Source: Embiotoca jacksoni (taxonomy: Eukaryota; Chordata; Actinopteri; Embiotocidae). From it: 64,000 bases of DNA. The stretch is taken from positions 5,957,156-6,021,155 of the forward strand of contig JAKOON010000018.1 of assembly GCA_022577435.1 (NCBI GenBank). The letters run 5' to 3'. The notes under the pieces are model-generated. The model worked only from the letters and a program-made list of their open reading frames with translations. It was not told the origin of the DNA and did no database searches. A program made the position numbers and the translations under genes. Each line of letters opens with the position of its first letter. Position 1 is the stretch's first letter. This document shows, piece by piece, positions 24,801 to 35,849 of this stretch.

Positions 24801-25369
24801 AGTGGTTTCGCAACTAAACAACACAAGTTACAAGTAACTTTTTTCCACTTTGTATTGATTCTCAAATAAAGATTCAAGACTTGTATCTCAGCAGGAAAGT
24901 GACTTTGCTCGTTGCCAGGACTGAATTTTTTTACCAGAAAGGCTGATAAATATAAGTTCCAACAATTTGTGGTCCTGATTTAGTTTTTAAAATGGTAAAC
25001 TTATAAATATGGTGTGTGCACTTCTCAAGTATGAAAAGTTACAAGACAAGAAAGTTTGAAAGCAAACCGACATTCAGAGGGGGTCTTATTTGTTTAGAGA
25101 AATTATAATAATATCTTTGGTAATTATTTTTATGTCAACATTAAGATAAGCACTATAAATTAGGAATGCGATCACTTCTAGACGTCGCGTGACGCTGACA
25201 AACGACTCTTTGCTGCAGTAAAAGTTTAAAAAGATGAACTGACTAACTACTTAAATTATGTCTCTTCATCATGCAAACCTCTCCCTTGACATAACCGTAT
25301 AATATCCTCCGGACCTGTAGAGACACCTCCACCTTATTTCCTGGTTCCTTGCACATTGAATAGATCAGC

Positions 25370-26080
25370 ACTTAGAAATCTGCCTCGGCGGCTCAGCTCG
25401 GGGGCGTGCATCATTTGGCCCCAAAATTCACTTTTCTCCACCAGTAAGCACTATCTGCCTCGCACCCCCATGAACCCCGACAAAGACCTTGCCATCTGTC
25501 AGTGTCGTTCGCCGCAAAGTGGCTGCGATTAATTGAAAAACAATGGCGGGGCCAAGTGGGAGGGTCAAAGCAATATGCATCGTGGCCTCGCAGGGTCACC
25601 TCCTCATTTCCTCATTGTCGAAACGCCTTCGCCTGACATTAGCCGCGGAGATGTCGGAACACATCGTGCCTGTTCGGTTTAACGTCCTCCCCTCGTTTGG
25701 CAGCGGGTATTATCGGGCGGACAGATCCAGGAGACTCTATCTGTCTCTGTCCGTGTCAGTGCTACGCAGCGCTAATCAATGGTGAGGGGGATAACGTGGA
25801 GCCGATCCCAGAGGACAGCGGGCTTCTTCTGTGACAAAAACTCTGCATGAGTTATGACCGCCCAGAAGAAGCGCTGCGAGTGATGGACACTGAAGCACAT
25901 CAGCGAGAATAAAAGATACATAGGAGGTTTGCGGTGAATGTGAGCGCCCAGCATGACCTGATACCTCGGCGCTGCGGCAGCCCGCAATGCTATTTTTAAT
26001 CCTGAATGAGTTTCGAGCTCCTCATTCTCAGAGTTTCAACTAGCCGGCCCCTTGAATGAATTTTTCCTCCATGTGATGGG
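25370..26080. promoter_or_regulatory. CpG-richer segment, candidate regulatory element or unrecognised promoter
   Basis: Compared with the AT-rich flanks this segment has many CpGs, as in ctcggcggctcagctcgggg, tcgaaacgccttcgcc and gcagcgggtattatcgggcg. It contains a gcgattaattg homeodomain-type site and an octamer-like atatgcatcg. The 80-codon frame at 25543-25785 crosses it but shows no domain. It could be a small CpG island, a conserved enhancer or an old exon; I cannot decide. Confidence 0.3.
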
Positions 26081-26734
26081 TTTTCCTCTTCTGTGCAGCC
26101 TCAGCAGATCGAATCATGCTGCACACATGCTTTCAGGCTTGACTGAGCAGCTTCTCTCCCTCAGTAACCAGGTGAAGTGACCCTGTCTATATGCAGACTT
26201 ACAGCTTGACACCGCCTTTTACAGCCATCCAGTCCATTTTGGTGACACCGTATTGCGAGCCGAGGCATCAAAACGACACAGCGCCTCCATCACTGCCGAG
26301 CCCGAGTTGGTCATCTTTATGCCACCAGACTTCAGCATCCATCCTTCACGGATAGATGGCCGATGGTGTTGGACCAAGGTGAAGAAAATCTCTCGAACTT
26401 GAAGATACATCGCTGGCTGATACAAAATCTTATGACGTCAATTTATCTACATGTAATAACTGTGCTACTTTCCTTTCCTTTGAATTTAATGTCTAAAAAT
26501 CTGAAGGTGGTCACTTCTGGTGACAAACATAGTGAATTATCCCCTAATAACGGCATTTCCACTGAGCTCTAGTAGTTTGTTTTAGTATCTTTCAGCTTCT
26601 TGTTTTGGTGTTCACGCTCATTGTTTTTGATCACTCTCATCGTTCCCATCAATCTTAGTTGTTTCCAGCAGCAGCAGAGAGTTACTTTAATAAAAAACAT
26701 TTTTTTAAAAAGGCATCACTTACTGCCAAGCAGC

Positions 26735-26818
26735 AACTGGTTAACGGGCAAAGTTAGCCACTAGTTTGCGAGGATAGCTTAGCATGAGGCTGCTAAAGAG
26801 CGAGATATTTCCTGGAGA
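26735..26818 (+). repeat. Fragment of a percomorph 'aacgggcaaagttagc' repeat
   Basis: The words ggttaacgggcaaagttagc, gctgctaaagagcgagatat and ttcctgga appear in the order I recall for a common percomorph repeat. There is no second clear copy in this window. Confidence 0.45.
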
Positions 26819-26928
26819 ATAATACATGTATTCTACATATGAATATCTTGTCAAGCTCTTTTTTTATCCACTTTTTCTAGCTTGCAGATACTTGGCTAAC
26901 TACAGTAGCCAGTTAGGACACATTATTT

Positions 26929-26947
26929 AAAAAAAAAAAAAAAAAAA
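26929..26947. repeat. Poly-A tract
   Basis: A run of about 19 A following ttattt, ending in gaaaag. No retroelement body was recognised directly upstream. Confidence 0.9.
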
Positions 26948-27515
26948 GAAAAGCAAGATGACCTCGGGGTTAACTTTCTATATTGTAAGAAGAATCTGTG
27001 TTCACTTAAAGCTTCATGATTTTAATTTAAATCACGTTTTTAGCTTGGCTTTTGGTTACTTTCCTAGCACACCAAAACTATAGCTCCCATAAAAATGTAG
27101 CTTGTTGTGATTTGGTTCCATCGATGTCCGCAACATCACAAAGACTCTATTTTAAAGTTGTTTGTCCAACTTTTTAGCTGTAGTCACTGCAGTCTTGAAA
27201 CTTTTAAATGGTTCAGTCGTCTCTATCTTGCTGTTGTTACAGTCTCGTCTAAACTAGCTGCAACCTTTTGACTTCGGACTCTCCTCCTGTGTCCAACTAA
27301 CATTTTCCCTGTTGATGGTCTCGGCCTTGAAGGCTCATGGGAAATGCTTTTTGTTAAAGGCAGATAAAAAGAGAAATAATGAATCTAACCTACTAGAGTA
27401 TTTTTTCAATGGCCATGCATATCTAACATCAAACATGTAGAGTGAACAACACATAATTGAACAAAGTAAGAGTTGCAGATCCACATGTTTATTTATTTCA
27501 TATGACAAATGTCAG

Positions 27516-27518
<3 letters not shown>

Positions 27519-27549
<31 letters not shown>
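27519..27549. repeat. Poly-T tract (about 31 T)
   Basis: Longest T run in the window. It could be the reversed tail of a retrotransposed sequence, but the flanking DNA was not recognised. Confidence 0.95.
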
Positions 27550-27552
<3 letters not shown>

Positions 27553-27707
27553 GGTTTTCTTACGCATACATAAGACATACATATGACACTTCCCACAACA
27601 ATGATGCTTACTGATGTCACTGTTTACCAATCAAAGAATTGGACTTTATATGCAAGTCATTTTTAAATCTTGATCTGTGTAATTAAAGACTTGGGTTAGC
27701 AAGAGGC

Positions 27708-27976
27708 GGGGCGGCACGGTGGTGCAGTGGTTAGCACTGTCGCCTCACAGCAAAAAAAAAGGTTCTGGGTTCGAATCCGGTCCTGGGCCTTTCTGTGAGG
27801 AGTTTGCATGTTCTCCCTGTGCTTGCGTGGGTTCTCTCCGGGTTCTCCGGCTTCCTCCCATCATCCAAAAACATGCACCTCAGGACTGTGCTGACAGGTC
27901 ATCATTGTAAATGAGAATTGGTTCTCAATTGATATTACCTGGTTAAATAAAGGTCAAATAAATAAAAAAAATAAAA
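27708..27976 (+). mobile_element. tRNA-derived teleost SINE
   Basis: The head gcggcacggtggtgcagtgg contains the A-box region, and ggttcgaatcc at 27768-27778 is a canonical Pol III B box, so the 5' part is tRNA-derived. The body (27799-27879, agtttgcatgttctcc ... aaaaacatgcacc) is the conserved module of a teleost SINE group. The 3' tail ends with ggttaaataaaggtc and an A-rich aataaataaaaaaaataaaa. A candidate short target duplication aagagg lies at 27701-27706 and 27976-27981. A 63-codon frame across it is spurious. The body module reappears inverted at 37372-37430. SINEs of this type are copied by a partner LINE, and this one carries no protein. Confidence 0.8.
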
Positions 27977-30900
27977 AGAGGGTCAACGTTTTCAGATGTA
28001 TTACAGTTGCTATTATGCTGAACGTCAGATGTATTTCAAAAATAACTAAAATACAGCAATTATTCTGCGTTGCTCAGTGTTATGTTACTGATGCCACTGT
28101 ACTCCTGGAAAACTGAAAAAGGCAGGGCGAAAATGTTCCAGCAATGAACCCCAGGTTTTCATCAAATCCTCCAAATCAATCTTCCATTTCATTTTAAGAC
28201 GGCAGCATGTCACAGCGTTTGAAAATGAGATCATCGGCAGTTATGTAGACGAGATCACAGCAGGTAGATTAGCAAATCAATAATTTATATTCTGGAAAAT
28301 AAGCGTAAATCATATCCATGAAAAACAATATCACCGTCTCAGCATCACTGCGGTCCAGATTACATTTCTGCACTTCGGGAAATGATGAAAAAATGACAGC
28401 CAGCTTCTCATCTAATGACCTTTTAAAAAGCTTTTTCTTCCTCTTAATTTGACCCATGTTTTTATCTATATTATTTTGATCATTCAGGGTTCTGATTTAA
28501 GGAGAGGCATCAACAACATCTCCACATCTCCAGGCTTTCAGCATTAAACTGGAAACTAACCAAACTTCAAACTTAACTAATTAAAGAGAAAGTTGAGTTA
28601 AACCCCGGACTGCAACACTTATAAATATAACACATCCAGCAGCTCTCGCATGTTCTCTCTTTTTTAGAAATATCCCAGAGAACCGCGCTTAACGATGTCT
28701 TTAACTTCCTTCAATGCTCGTCATGAAAGGTTTTTCTAATGTATTTCTGCTACTGTGTAATTAACATTAAAATTATTCATCTGATACTTGTCAGACTGCC
28801 GACAACCAGTGGTTATGTCAGGCACTGTTCTAAAAAAGATGGCAGAGGGGCTCAATTAGCTCAGCCTGAACAAAACCACTGTCTCCAGTGTTTGATGCAT
28901 GGCCTAACACCGCATGATTTGATTATTCTGCACAAGCAAACACATGCAAATTGCATTTCAGTTTGAAGTTGTTCATTTCTAAGCGTGCTGATTAAGTGGA
29001 AGAATATGTCAGAGATATCCTGCCAGGTATTCATGTGGTTTTGAATCCAATAAACACAGAAGAAAACTTCAAAATATTTTTTTTTATGCGCGCGGTAGAA
29101 AAGCTAGAAGTGAACGCCGGAGGAACCTGCCGTTTTTGTGCTTTTCCTCTTAAATAAAACTAAAGAAAGCCAGCCGGGGTTAACCTTGGAGGCCGTTTTA
29201 CAGAGTGAAGGGGGATAAAACATGGGCCGACCTGGTTGTTCACTCTGCCATCCAAGCCTTTGTTTTTCTCACAGTGTGGATGGCCATCTGTCAACCTTAC
29301 CCAGAGAGAGGCAATGATTTTTGCTCGCCTGAGTGAACACCCAGGAAAGCAATATTTCACATGTTAGCACTGAAAAAAGACCCGTCTCAGGGGATTTTTG
29401 CTTACTGGAGTGATGTGGTGGTGCACATCAAGAGTGATAGTGCTGCCTCAGTGATGGAGCACAGCAAGTCTGGTTAACTAGAAACACCAAACTCACTGAA
29501 AACTCTGCATGTTGCCAAAAGATGTTGGACCTGCAACATACATGAGCATTACGTCGTTAGACACCCCTGACTGTATTGGTGTGGTGTTCGCTCATCTGTC
29601 AGTCCATCCAATCGGGATCACTCGGGACTTGAGGCCGATCCCGGCATCCTTTTCTTCTCTGGTGTTTAGAACATTCTCAGTTTCTGATGTTACGCATCGT
29701 TCCAGCACATAAAATGTTCGTGAAACATTTCACTAGCTTAGAACTGAAGAGGCAAAACATAGGCCGTAAGGACCAAAACATAAACATGACCATAGTTTGA
29801 TCTGACTTTCTGTACTGATTTCAATCTTTAATGGTGAAATTAAAAAAAAAAAACGTGCATGACAGTAGACTTAATCAACAGGGTTGTTTTTTTTTATATA
29901 TATATAATTTCTTAAACAAAAATAGTTTTTCTACCTTTTTTTTAAATGTCAAAAATGTCACATCTGCTGCGGCGATAAGATTTCTTCAAGTATAATACAA
30001 CTGTACCATATTATACAGTATGTAACCATTAGAAAGAAAGAAGGGCTCTTGATGTGGATTTCAGTGCAGCGGGTTGAGATAGGAAAGTAGAACAGATCAC
30101 GAACTGTTGAATGTGTGAAAGTTAACAACTGAAAGTTAAGGCATGTTGTGTATTGTTCACCATGATATCTTTCATCCATTTTAGCTGAAACTCTTGTACA
30201 TGCGACATCATGGTATCTGTGTGTGTGTGTTTTCTAGGTCTGTAGATTATTCAAAAAGTCAAATTAGAAAGAAGGCATGATTCATTCAAATGAATTTGAT
30301 CATAACCCATACAGCATAATGTTCTGCTACCTATGCCATCAACACTGCGTCTCAGTTGCTTCAGTGCATTCATTATCTGACGGTTTTGCTCGCTCGTGCC
30401 CTCTTAGCATTCAAAAAGTCAAGCTGATTTTTGAAGGCGCCCTCTTCTGGACCTCGAGGTAAACTACTTCACTGCACAGGAGCGCTAATAGATTTTAGAC
30501 GAGTTTGGTTGCTTCTTTTTCTCCCTCTCATGTTTTCCTAATCTGTGTGGGTGAGTTGCTCACACATCTGCACTAAAATATTGCAGCTATGGATGGCAAT
30601 ACTTCATTCGGGAGTCTCAGCTTTAACCAAACTTTAGTCATTTGCCACCAATGTGCTGCAGTATCTAATTCATCAGTTCACATGTTGGAGGTGAATTCTC
30701 AATAATAGTGTTCAACCTGGAGAAACTGCAAATCTGAGTGTAGAGATTTCCAATATCCCACCTCACTGTGCATGAAGTCGGCCTCCTCTTCCGTCTCTCC
30801 GGCTTTCCCTGTACGGCTCAGGTGAGCTGCAGGAGTAGCAGATCGTGGTATGAGTGATATTTTGAGACAAAGGATTGCGTTGTAATCACTTTCACACATG

Positions 30901-31059
30901 GCTGGAATGTGACTTTGTGAAGCAAAAGTGTAAAAACCCTCAAAGTGACCACCATCCAGCCAAACACGGTGTCATTCGGTGTCCGCCATTAGCTTTCAGT
31001 CCCGGTGCGTCATTTATCAGATCTCAGAACTTCTCGTCAAGGTCGCCGTCTCCACAGAT

Positions 31060-31330
31060 GACTATAACTCAACGATCGTCTAATTAAGGAGGCCAATGAT
31101 CATTTGAAAGGAGTAATGAAGTATAGAAAATGCCTACGTCAGACCTTATTAGCGCCAAGGAGGACACTTTAAGAAGTGATGAGCCATTAGCCGAAAGGAT
31201 ACAACTAAATGAACAACTAATTAGCATCTCAAAGGAAACTTGAAGAGCAAATTGGTGAATAATTACCCTAATATCTCCCAAAATATATATTGTTACCCAT
31301 TCAGTCGTGCAACAAAGCAAAGCGGTTGGA
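31060..31330. promoter_or_regulatory. Candidate conserved non-coding element with TAATTA sites (unproven)
   Basis: Homeodomain-type sites occur at 31081-31086 (taatta) and 31218-31224 (taattag), with ttaccctaata and further attag cores between them. The segment lacks simple repeats and has stops in all frames. Resemblance to developmental enhancers is inference. Confidence 0.28.
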
Positions 31331-31568
31331 GTTGGTAACACGTTGGTGTGGTGTTCTTCAGTTTGGTGATGGATCTCATTGCAAAACCTACTTTTAAGCT
31401 AATAAATATTTTGGCAGACAAACAGTGATTGAGCTGACTGACGGACGAGCTCGTGTACAAGTAAAAGTTGATGGGAGTTCAAACCTGTAGTCGTCGAAGC
31501 TTGTCAAATTGCCTCCATTTAGCAGCCATTCCTTCCACAGGCATGTAATTGTGTTTCTGTCATACGTT

Positions 31569-31588
31569 CCCCCCCCCCCCCCCCCCCC
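31569..31588. repeat. Poly-C tract (20 C)
   Basis: Uninterrupted run of 20 C on the plus strand; it could form G-quadruplex or i-motif structures and is prone to length errors. It gives poly-glycine in the minus-strand frames. Confidence 0.95.
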
Positions 31589-31843
31589 ATACAAAGCTTT
31601 TGGATTCTGGGTCTTTATCTAATTTATGCATCTCGTGAAAGTACAAGTCTGAATTTACTGGCGCTGGGCTAATGGCATTCATTAACCTTCGCAACAGTGA
31701 AATGTTTGATTGGAATATGGCATTTCCTCCTTCAAAGGGATGTTTCATTCCCTTTGCAATCCGGATACTTCAAATGAGTCATTAAATGCTATTTTACTTC
31801 AAACGTCCGGTTTATGTACGGTAATAACCATACCTCATCGCGC

Positions 31844-31845
<2 letters not shown>

Positions 31846-31898
<53 letters not shown>
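31846..31898. repeat. (AC)n microsatellite
   Basis: Pure AC tract of about 53 bp, followed by cgaccgagac. Confidence 0.97.
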
Positions 31899-31899
<1 letters not shown>

Positions 31900-32004
31900 G
31901 ACCGAGACAGACACGCGTCACACACACGAGCAGACATTCACAAAATCAGGAATTGACTTTATGATGGCAGACAGTTTGTGTCTTCCACTCACTGGGCTGT
32001 GTTT

Positions 32005-32180
32005 GAATATTAGGGCTTGATTAGGAACAATGCATCTGGAGCCATAATTGTGTTTTATCATTAGGCTGATCTCTGACTAATTATGGCTTATAATTAATGA
32101 GCTGTGATTATGAGACTAATTATGAATTCCAAGTTGAAGTTTGCGTAATGTTCAAATATTAAGGAAATAAATTAAAGGAG
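32005..32180. promoter_or_regulatory. Candidate homeodomain-bound enhancer block
   Basis: Within about 130 bp there are many ATTA/TAAT cores: gcttgattagg, ccataattgtg, catta, gactaattatg (32075-32085), cttataattaatg, gtgattatg and a second gactaattatg (32114-32124). The identical 11-mer is repeated 39 bp apart. No simple repeat or mobile element accounts for this. Dense paired homeodomain cores are typical of developmental enhancers. The regulator and target gene are unknown. Confidence 0.38.
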
Positions 32181-33011
32181 TCGACTTTGGTGACTTTTAA
32201 AGTAACGGAGTCCGTCTGCTGTCTGTCTTCTGCTCATACATCAAATAACACGGTGACTCAGGTTTATATGAAACCTGCTCACTTCACGAAAGCAAATATA
32301 TTAATATGGATTTATTTTAGGTAACTCGCGTAGCATAATTTATGTAACTTATGTAACGTACGTAACATTACCTTCATAAAATTACTGGTTTTAATCCAAA
32401 CCATGACCTTTCCCTAACCCTTAACTGCATGTTTTTTACTTCCTAAACCTTGAGGCTGTGTATGAGACACCAAATGACACCTCGTGCATGTCTCTAAGAC
32501 GTCAGTGGGCTGTGACAAGATGGCCGTATTTGATACCCTCGGATAAGAGCAGGCTGGTTTTCAACTCGACTTTTACACTCAGTCGGCCCTTTATTAGATT
32601 ACCTGGCTAACGGCAAGTCTAATTCAACTGTCCTGCATTGAATCCAAACTTCATGAAGGTTTACTTACTTTTTTTTAAAGGAGTGTTGATTCATTATTTC
32701 TGTCATTTCTAAGGCTGCAGTTTGTACTGCAATACATAGAGGTGTTTCTGTTATCCAGCCTGCCTTCATTAACATAAATGGGATGGACAAAATAATAGAA
32801 ACACCAATCAGTGCAATGCAGAAGTTAATTTGCCAGTTTGCTTTAATCATTTAAAAGGTTCGTTTGTTCGTGCAGCAAAAAGCAGCAAAAAAAGTAATTT
32901 TAAGTTCTCGTAAGCCACAAACCTTTGCAGTTTTATAAATTTTCTCACAAACTGAAGCCCTGTCAAGATCATTTATAGGACGTTATAATGACATACAATT
33001 TCTCCACACTG

Positions 33012-33097
33012 CTTTAATGCGGCACATACAGTGAACAGATGCTATGAGACCCAGATGATACTAACCTGTCACATAACATCACTGTAGCTACTGCTGC
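33012..33097 (+). repeat. First member of a diverged local repeat pair
   Basis: ctttaatgcggcacatacag, gaacagatgct and cataacatcactgtag ... ctgctgc match the second copy at 33481-33558 (ctttaatgcagcattaacag, aaacagatgct, tgtaatatcactgttt ... ctgctgc) in order. The spacing is about 470 bp. This is either a local duplication or two fragments of one unrecognised element. Confidence 0.4.
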
Positions 33098-33480
33098 CTC
33101 CTGCTCGTGAATGTACAACTACAGCATTTCAACCTAATGTCACACACTAATCAGTATTTTTTTTTTAATTGTCTATTCAGATCCCCTTTGGCTGTATATT
33201 TGTGATTAATGAAAGAATTCTTAATAAACACAGTTTAATTTGATTTAGTATAATTAAGTTTGATGTACAGTGAAAAATATATTGAGAAATCCAATATAAT
33301 TAAATCATAGCAAGTGAGTATTAGATTAAGTGCTGTAAACACTCAGCAAAGTAACACTGTTAAGTCAAAGAAAGATACAATTTCACACTAAAAACTGCAC
33401 TAATGTGATTTGGATAAATAAAACTGAACAAACCTGAAATGTAATAATTTCTTGAATTCATGTTTGTGTAGAATAAACCT

Positions 33481-33558
33481 CTTTAATGCAGCATTAACAG
33501 TAAACAGATGCTCCCAGACAATTCCCGTGCTATGTAATATCACTGTTTCACTGCTGCA
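33481..33558 (+). repeat. Second member of the local repeat pair
   Basis: Same ordered words as 33012-33097 with small gaps. No family name is recognised. The DNA between them is very AT-rich and non-coding. Confidence 0.4.
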
Positions 33559-34089
33559 GCTTTAAATCACTGGACATACAGTGTGTAGTACTGAAAGTCA
33601 CAAGCTCATGTTGGCCTGCTCTCCTGAAACCAGTCATCTCTCAACGAGGCTATCGATGAGGAAGAGCTTCACTCAAGGGCGTTTTTTTGGGGGGCACGGA
33701 GTGATCCATGCCGCGTCCCAGGCGGCCGATTGCCTCCAAAGTTATCCAAAACGTCCAGCTCTGTGTAATGATTTTTGCAGACAGCGGACTGGCCCGGCTC
33801 GCTCACGTCACTCCACAGATTTCACCTGATAATACGCTTAGACACACTGGCTGATCACATTCACTTGACCTTGCTGCACCAGCTAACTCAGGAGAAGGGA
33901 GGAAGAAAACGTTTCCGCTTATCTGTTCCATTTGCTGAGAGAGGAGAGACTCTCTCCTGCGCTCGCTGCCAAGCGTGGCTCCCATTGACTTTGAACCTTT
34001 TGTTTTACTCGGGCCACCGATAGCATCTAAGGGGTTGCTCGAATCGTGCACACAGGCTCTCCAAATACAATTAGCCACTATGAATTGAA

Positions 34090-34360
34090 TAAACATGCGG
34101 AGTCTCTGAAGGATATGATGGATTTATTTAGCTAGTTTCGCACAATGTTGTCACATTTGTGTTGTTTTGTTGCACTAATTGCATTTGTCATTGACGGCTG
34201 CCTAAATCAGGCAGTTGCAGCACCTAATGAGTTACTGATTAGAGATTCTGAAATTCACTCGCCACTGATTTGGTGTTATTTTAGCAGAAAAATGAGGATA
34301 ATTTTCTCTAATGCCACTTGTTAAGGTAATTACTCTATAATTGCCTTATCAAGGTGTCAT
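34090..34360. promoter_or_regulatory. Candidate conserved non-coding element with palindromes
   Basis: Contains tgcactaattgca at 34171-34183 (tgca on both sides of an ATTA core) and ctgcctaaatcaggcag at 34198-34214 (six-base inverted arms). Further taatgagttactgattag and ggtaattactctataattg cores follow. The block is free of simple repeats. Enhancer function is inference from composition only. Confidence 0.33.
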
Positions 34361-34831
34361 AGAAGAGTCAAGGCAAAAAATATCACTACCCCTCAGGGGC
34401 ACTTTGTCACTCTCCATTTAGCATTCATTCTGTTGAACGCTCCACACTTTCATAGATTTAGTAGGTAAAAAGGTTTGTGTGGCATCTGAAAGTTTACATT
34501 GCCTATATCTATGGAACACACGTGATGGGACAAAAACAACACTTGCTGCATATAAATATATAAACTCAACAAAAAAAATTACAATTGTCGCTATACTGGC
34601 CCAATGATATAATCGCCATGAATTATACAAATGTCTTTTGAAGATTTATTTGGTCTTTCACTCTTTTCATGCAGCAGACACTGTGAAAAGTACAAAAGTC
34701 AAACATAAATGTTCAAACTATACCAGCGTTTTCACAAAATTTTTGGAGGAGGATTGAATGTCTCCCTGGAAAGATTTTTTTTTTTCATTGTGAAAGATTA
34801 CATTTTTTGATTAAAAACATGTATTTTGACA

Positions 34832-35849
34832 TACAACCCATTTCCAAAAAAGTTGGGACGCTGTGTGTCAATAAAAACACAATGCAATGATTTGCAAATC
34901 ATGTAAAACGATATTGAATTGAAAATAGACCAAAGACAACATATCAAATGTGTGGGACATGTTTATCACTGATTTGCATCACCTCTTCTTTTCACAGCCC
35001 TCTGTAAAAGTTTGGGAAGCGACAAGACCAGTTGCTGGAGTTTTGGAAGTGAAATGTTGTCCCATTTGTTCCCATTATAGGATTCCGGCTGCTCAACCGT
35101 TCAGGGTGTCCTATGTCAAATTTAATGTTTCACGATACACATTTTTTTCAATGGGTGACAGTTCTGGACTGCAGCGATGAACTGTGTTCCCAGACAATGG
35201 TGTTCAGAAGTGTTTCTAAGCCCATGCAGTGATTTCCACGACAGAATCATGCCTGTTTTTAATGCAGTGCTGCCTGAGAGCCCGACGATCACGGCCATCC
35301 AATAATGGCTGTCAGCTTTGTCCCTTGCGTACGGAGATTTCTCCAGATTCTCTGAATCTTTCTCATGATATTATGGACCATAGATGATGAAATCCCAAAA
35401 TTTTTTTCTATTTTATGTTGCGGAACATTTCTCTTAATTTTTGCATTATTCTTCCATGCAGCCTTTCACAGAGTGAACCGCTATCCAGACTCAAGAGCCT
35501 CTGACTCTCTGTAATGCTCTTTTTTTTTTATTCCCAATCATGTTACTGATCTGTTGCTAATTAACCTAATTAGTTGTAAGATGTTCAACCAGGTGTTTCT
35601 TTTAGCATTACACAACTTTTCCAGGCTTTTGTTGCCCTTGTCCCAACTTTTTTGAAACATGTTGCTGGCATCAAATTCAAATTCAATCTTTTTATGGTAA
35701 TAGAACAATAAAAGTTCTCAGTTTCAAAATTGAATATGTTGTATTTTTTTCTATTTTCAATTGAATATGGGTTTACATAATTTGAAAATCATCTCATTTG
35801 GTTTTTATTTACATTTTACGCGACGTCCCAACTTGGAATCGGGGTTGTA
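34832..35849 (-). mobile_element. Internally deleted Tc1/mariner-type transposon
   Basis: The left end tacaacccatttccaaaaaa and the right end, whose reverse complement is tacaaccccgattccaagt, form the terminal inverted repeats of a Tc1-like family that I recognise as very common in teleosts. TA at each end fits the TA target site. Reading on the minus strand, the 5' side holds the remains of the transposase N-terminal DNA-binding region (about 35460 down to 35180) and the 3' side the C-terminal region (about 35175 down to 34950). The two abut near ctggactgcagcgatgaact (around 35163-35183), where the central catalytic DDE-encoding part is missing. With about 1.0 kb left, frameshifts and no full frame, it is a dead copy that could move only with outside transposase. 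The 76-codon plus-strand frame 34950-35180 is a shadow. Confidence 0.82.
34950..35470 (-). pseudogene. Remnant of Tc1-type transposase, centre deleted
   Basis: On the minus strand the region corresponds to a helix-turn-helix N-terminal part followed directly by the end of the protein. The middle portion that normally carries the DDE/D catalytic acids is absent, and the remaining parts are broken by frameshifts and stops. The start codon region near 35470 is not intact. It cannot encode an active transposase. Identification rests on my recognition of the family, not on a database search. Confidence 0.65.

Larger units (their letters stand above)
21881..27707. other. Long non-coding stretch with CpG-richer and repeat patches
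   Basis: About 5.8 kb without a supportable gene. It holds homopolymers (T near 23096-23107, A at 26929-26947, T at 27519-27549), a repeat fragment at 26735-26818 and a CpG-richer segment at 25370-26080. Short frames such as 25543-25785 and 23690-24004 lack recognisable domains. Confidence 0.5.
27982..31845. other. Long non-coding stretch with homopolymers
   Basis: About 3.9 kb without a gene. It contains A runs near 29843-29853, a short tatatata stretch near 29897-29907, a short GT tract at 30218-30231 and a C20 run at 31569-31588. The right part (31060-31330) looks enhancer-like and is listed separately. Confidence 0.5.
31899..34831. other. Non-coding stretch with enhancer-like blocks and a local duplicated motif
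   Basis: No gene is supported. It includes the TAAT-rich block 32005-32180, a pair of related segments (33012-33097 and 33481-33558), and the palindrome-bearing block 34090-34360. The overlapping frames at 33581-34096 have no domains. Confidence 0.5.

Noticed and set aside
27768..27778. Possible tRNA gene because of ggttcgaatcc
   Set aside because: Only the promoter boxes are tRNA-like; the sequence continues into a SINE body and does not fold as a full tRNA.
27719..27910. 63-codon frame across the SINE
   Set aside because: It is a translation of the SINE head and body, which are non-coding.
34950..35180. 76-codon plus-strand frame in the transposon
   Set aside because: It is the antisense shadow of the Tc1-type transposase remnant.
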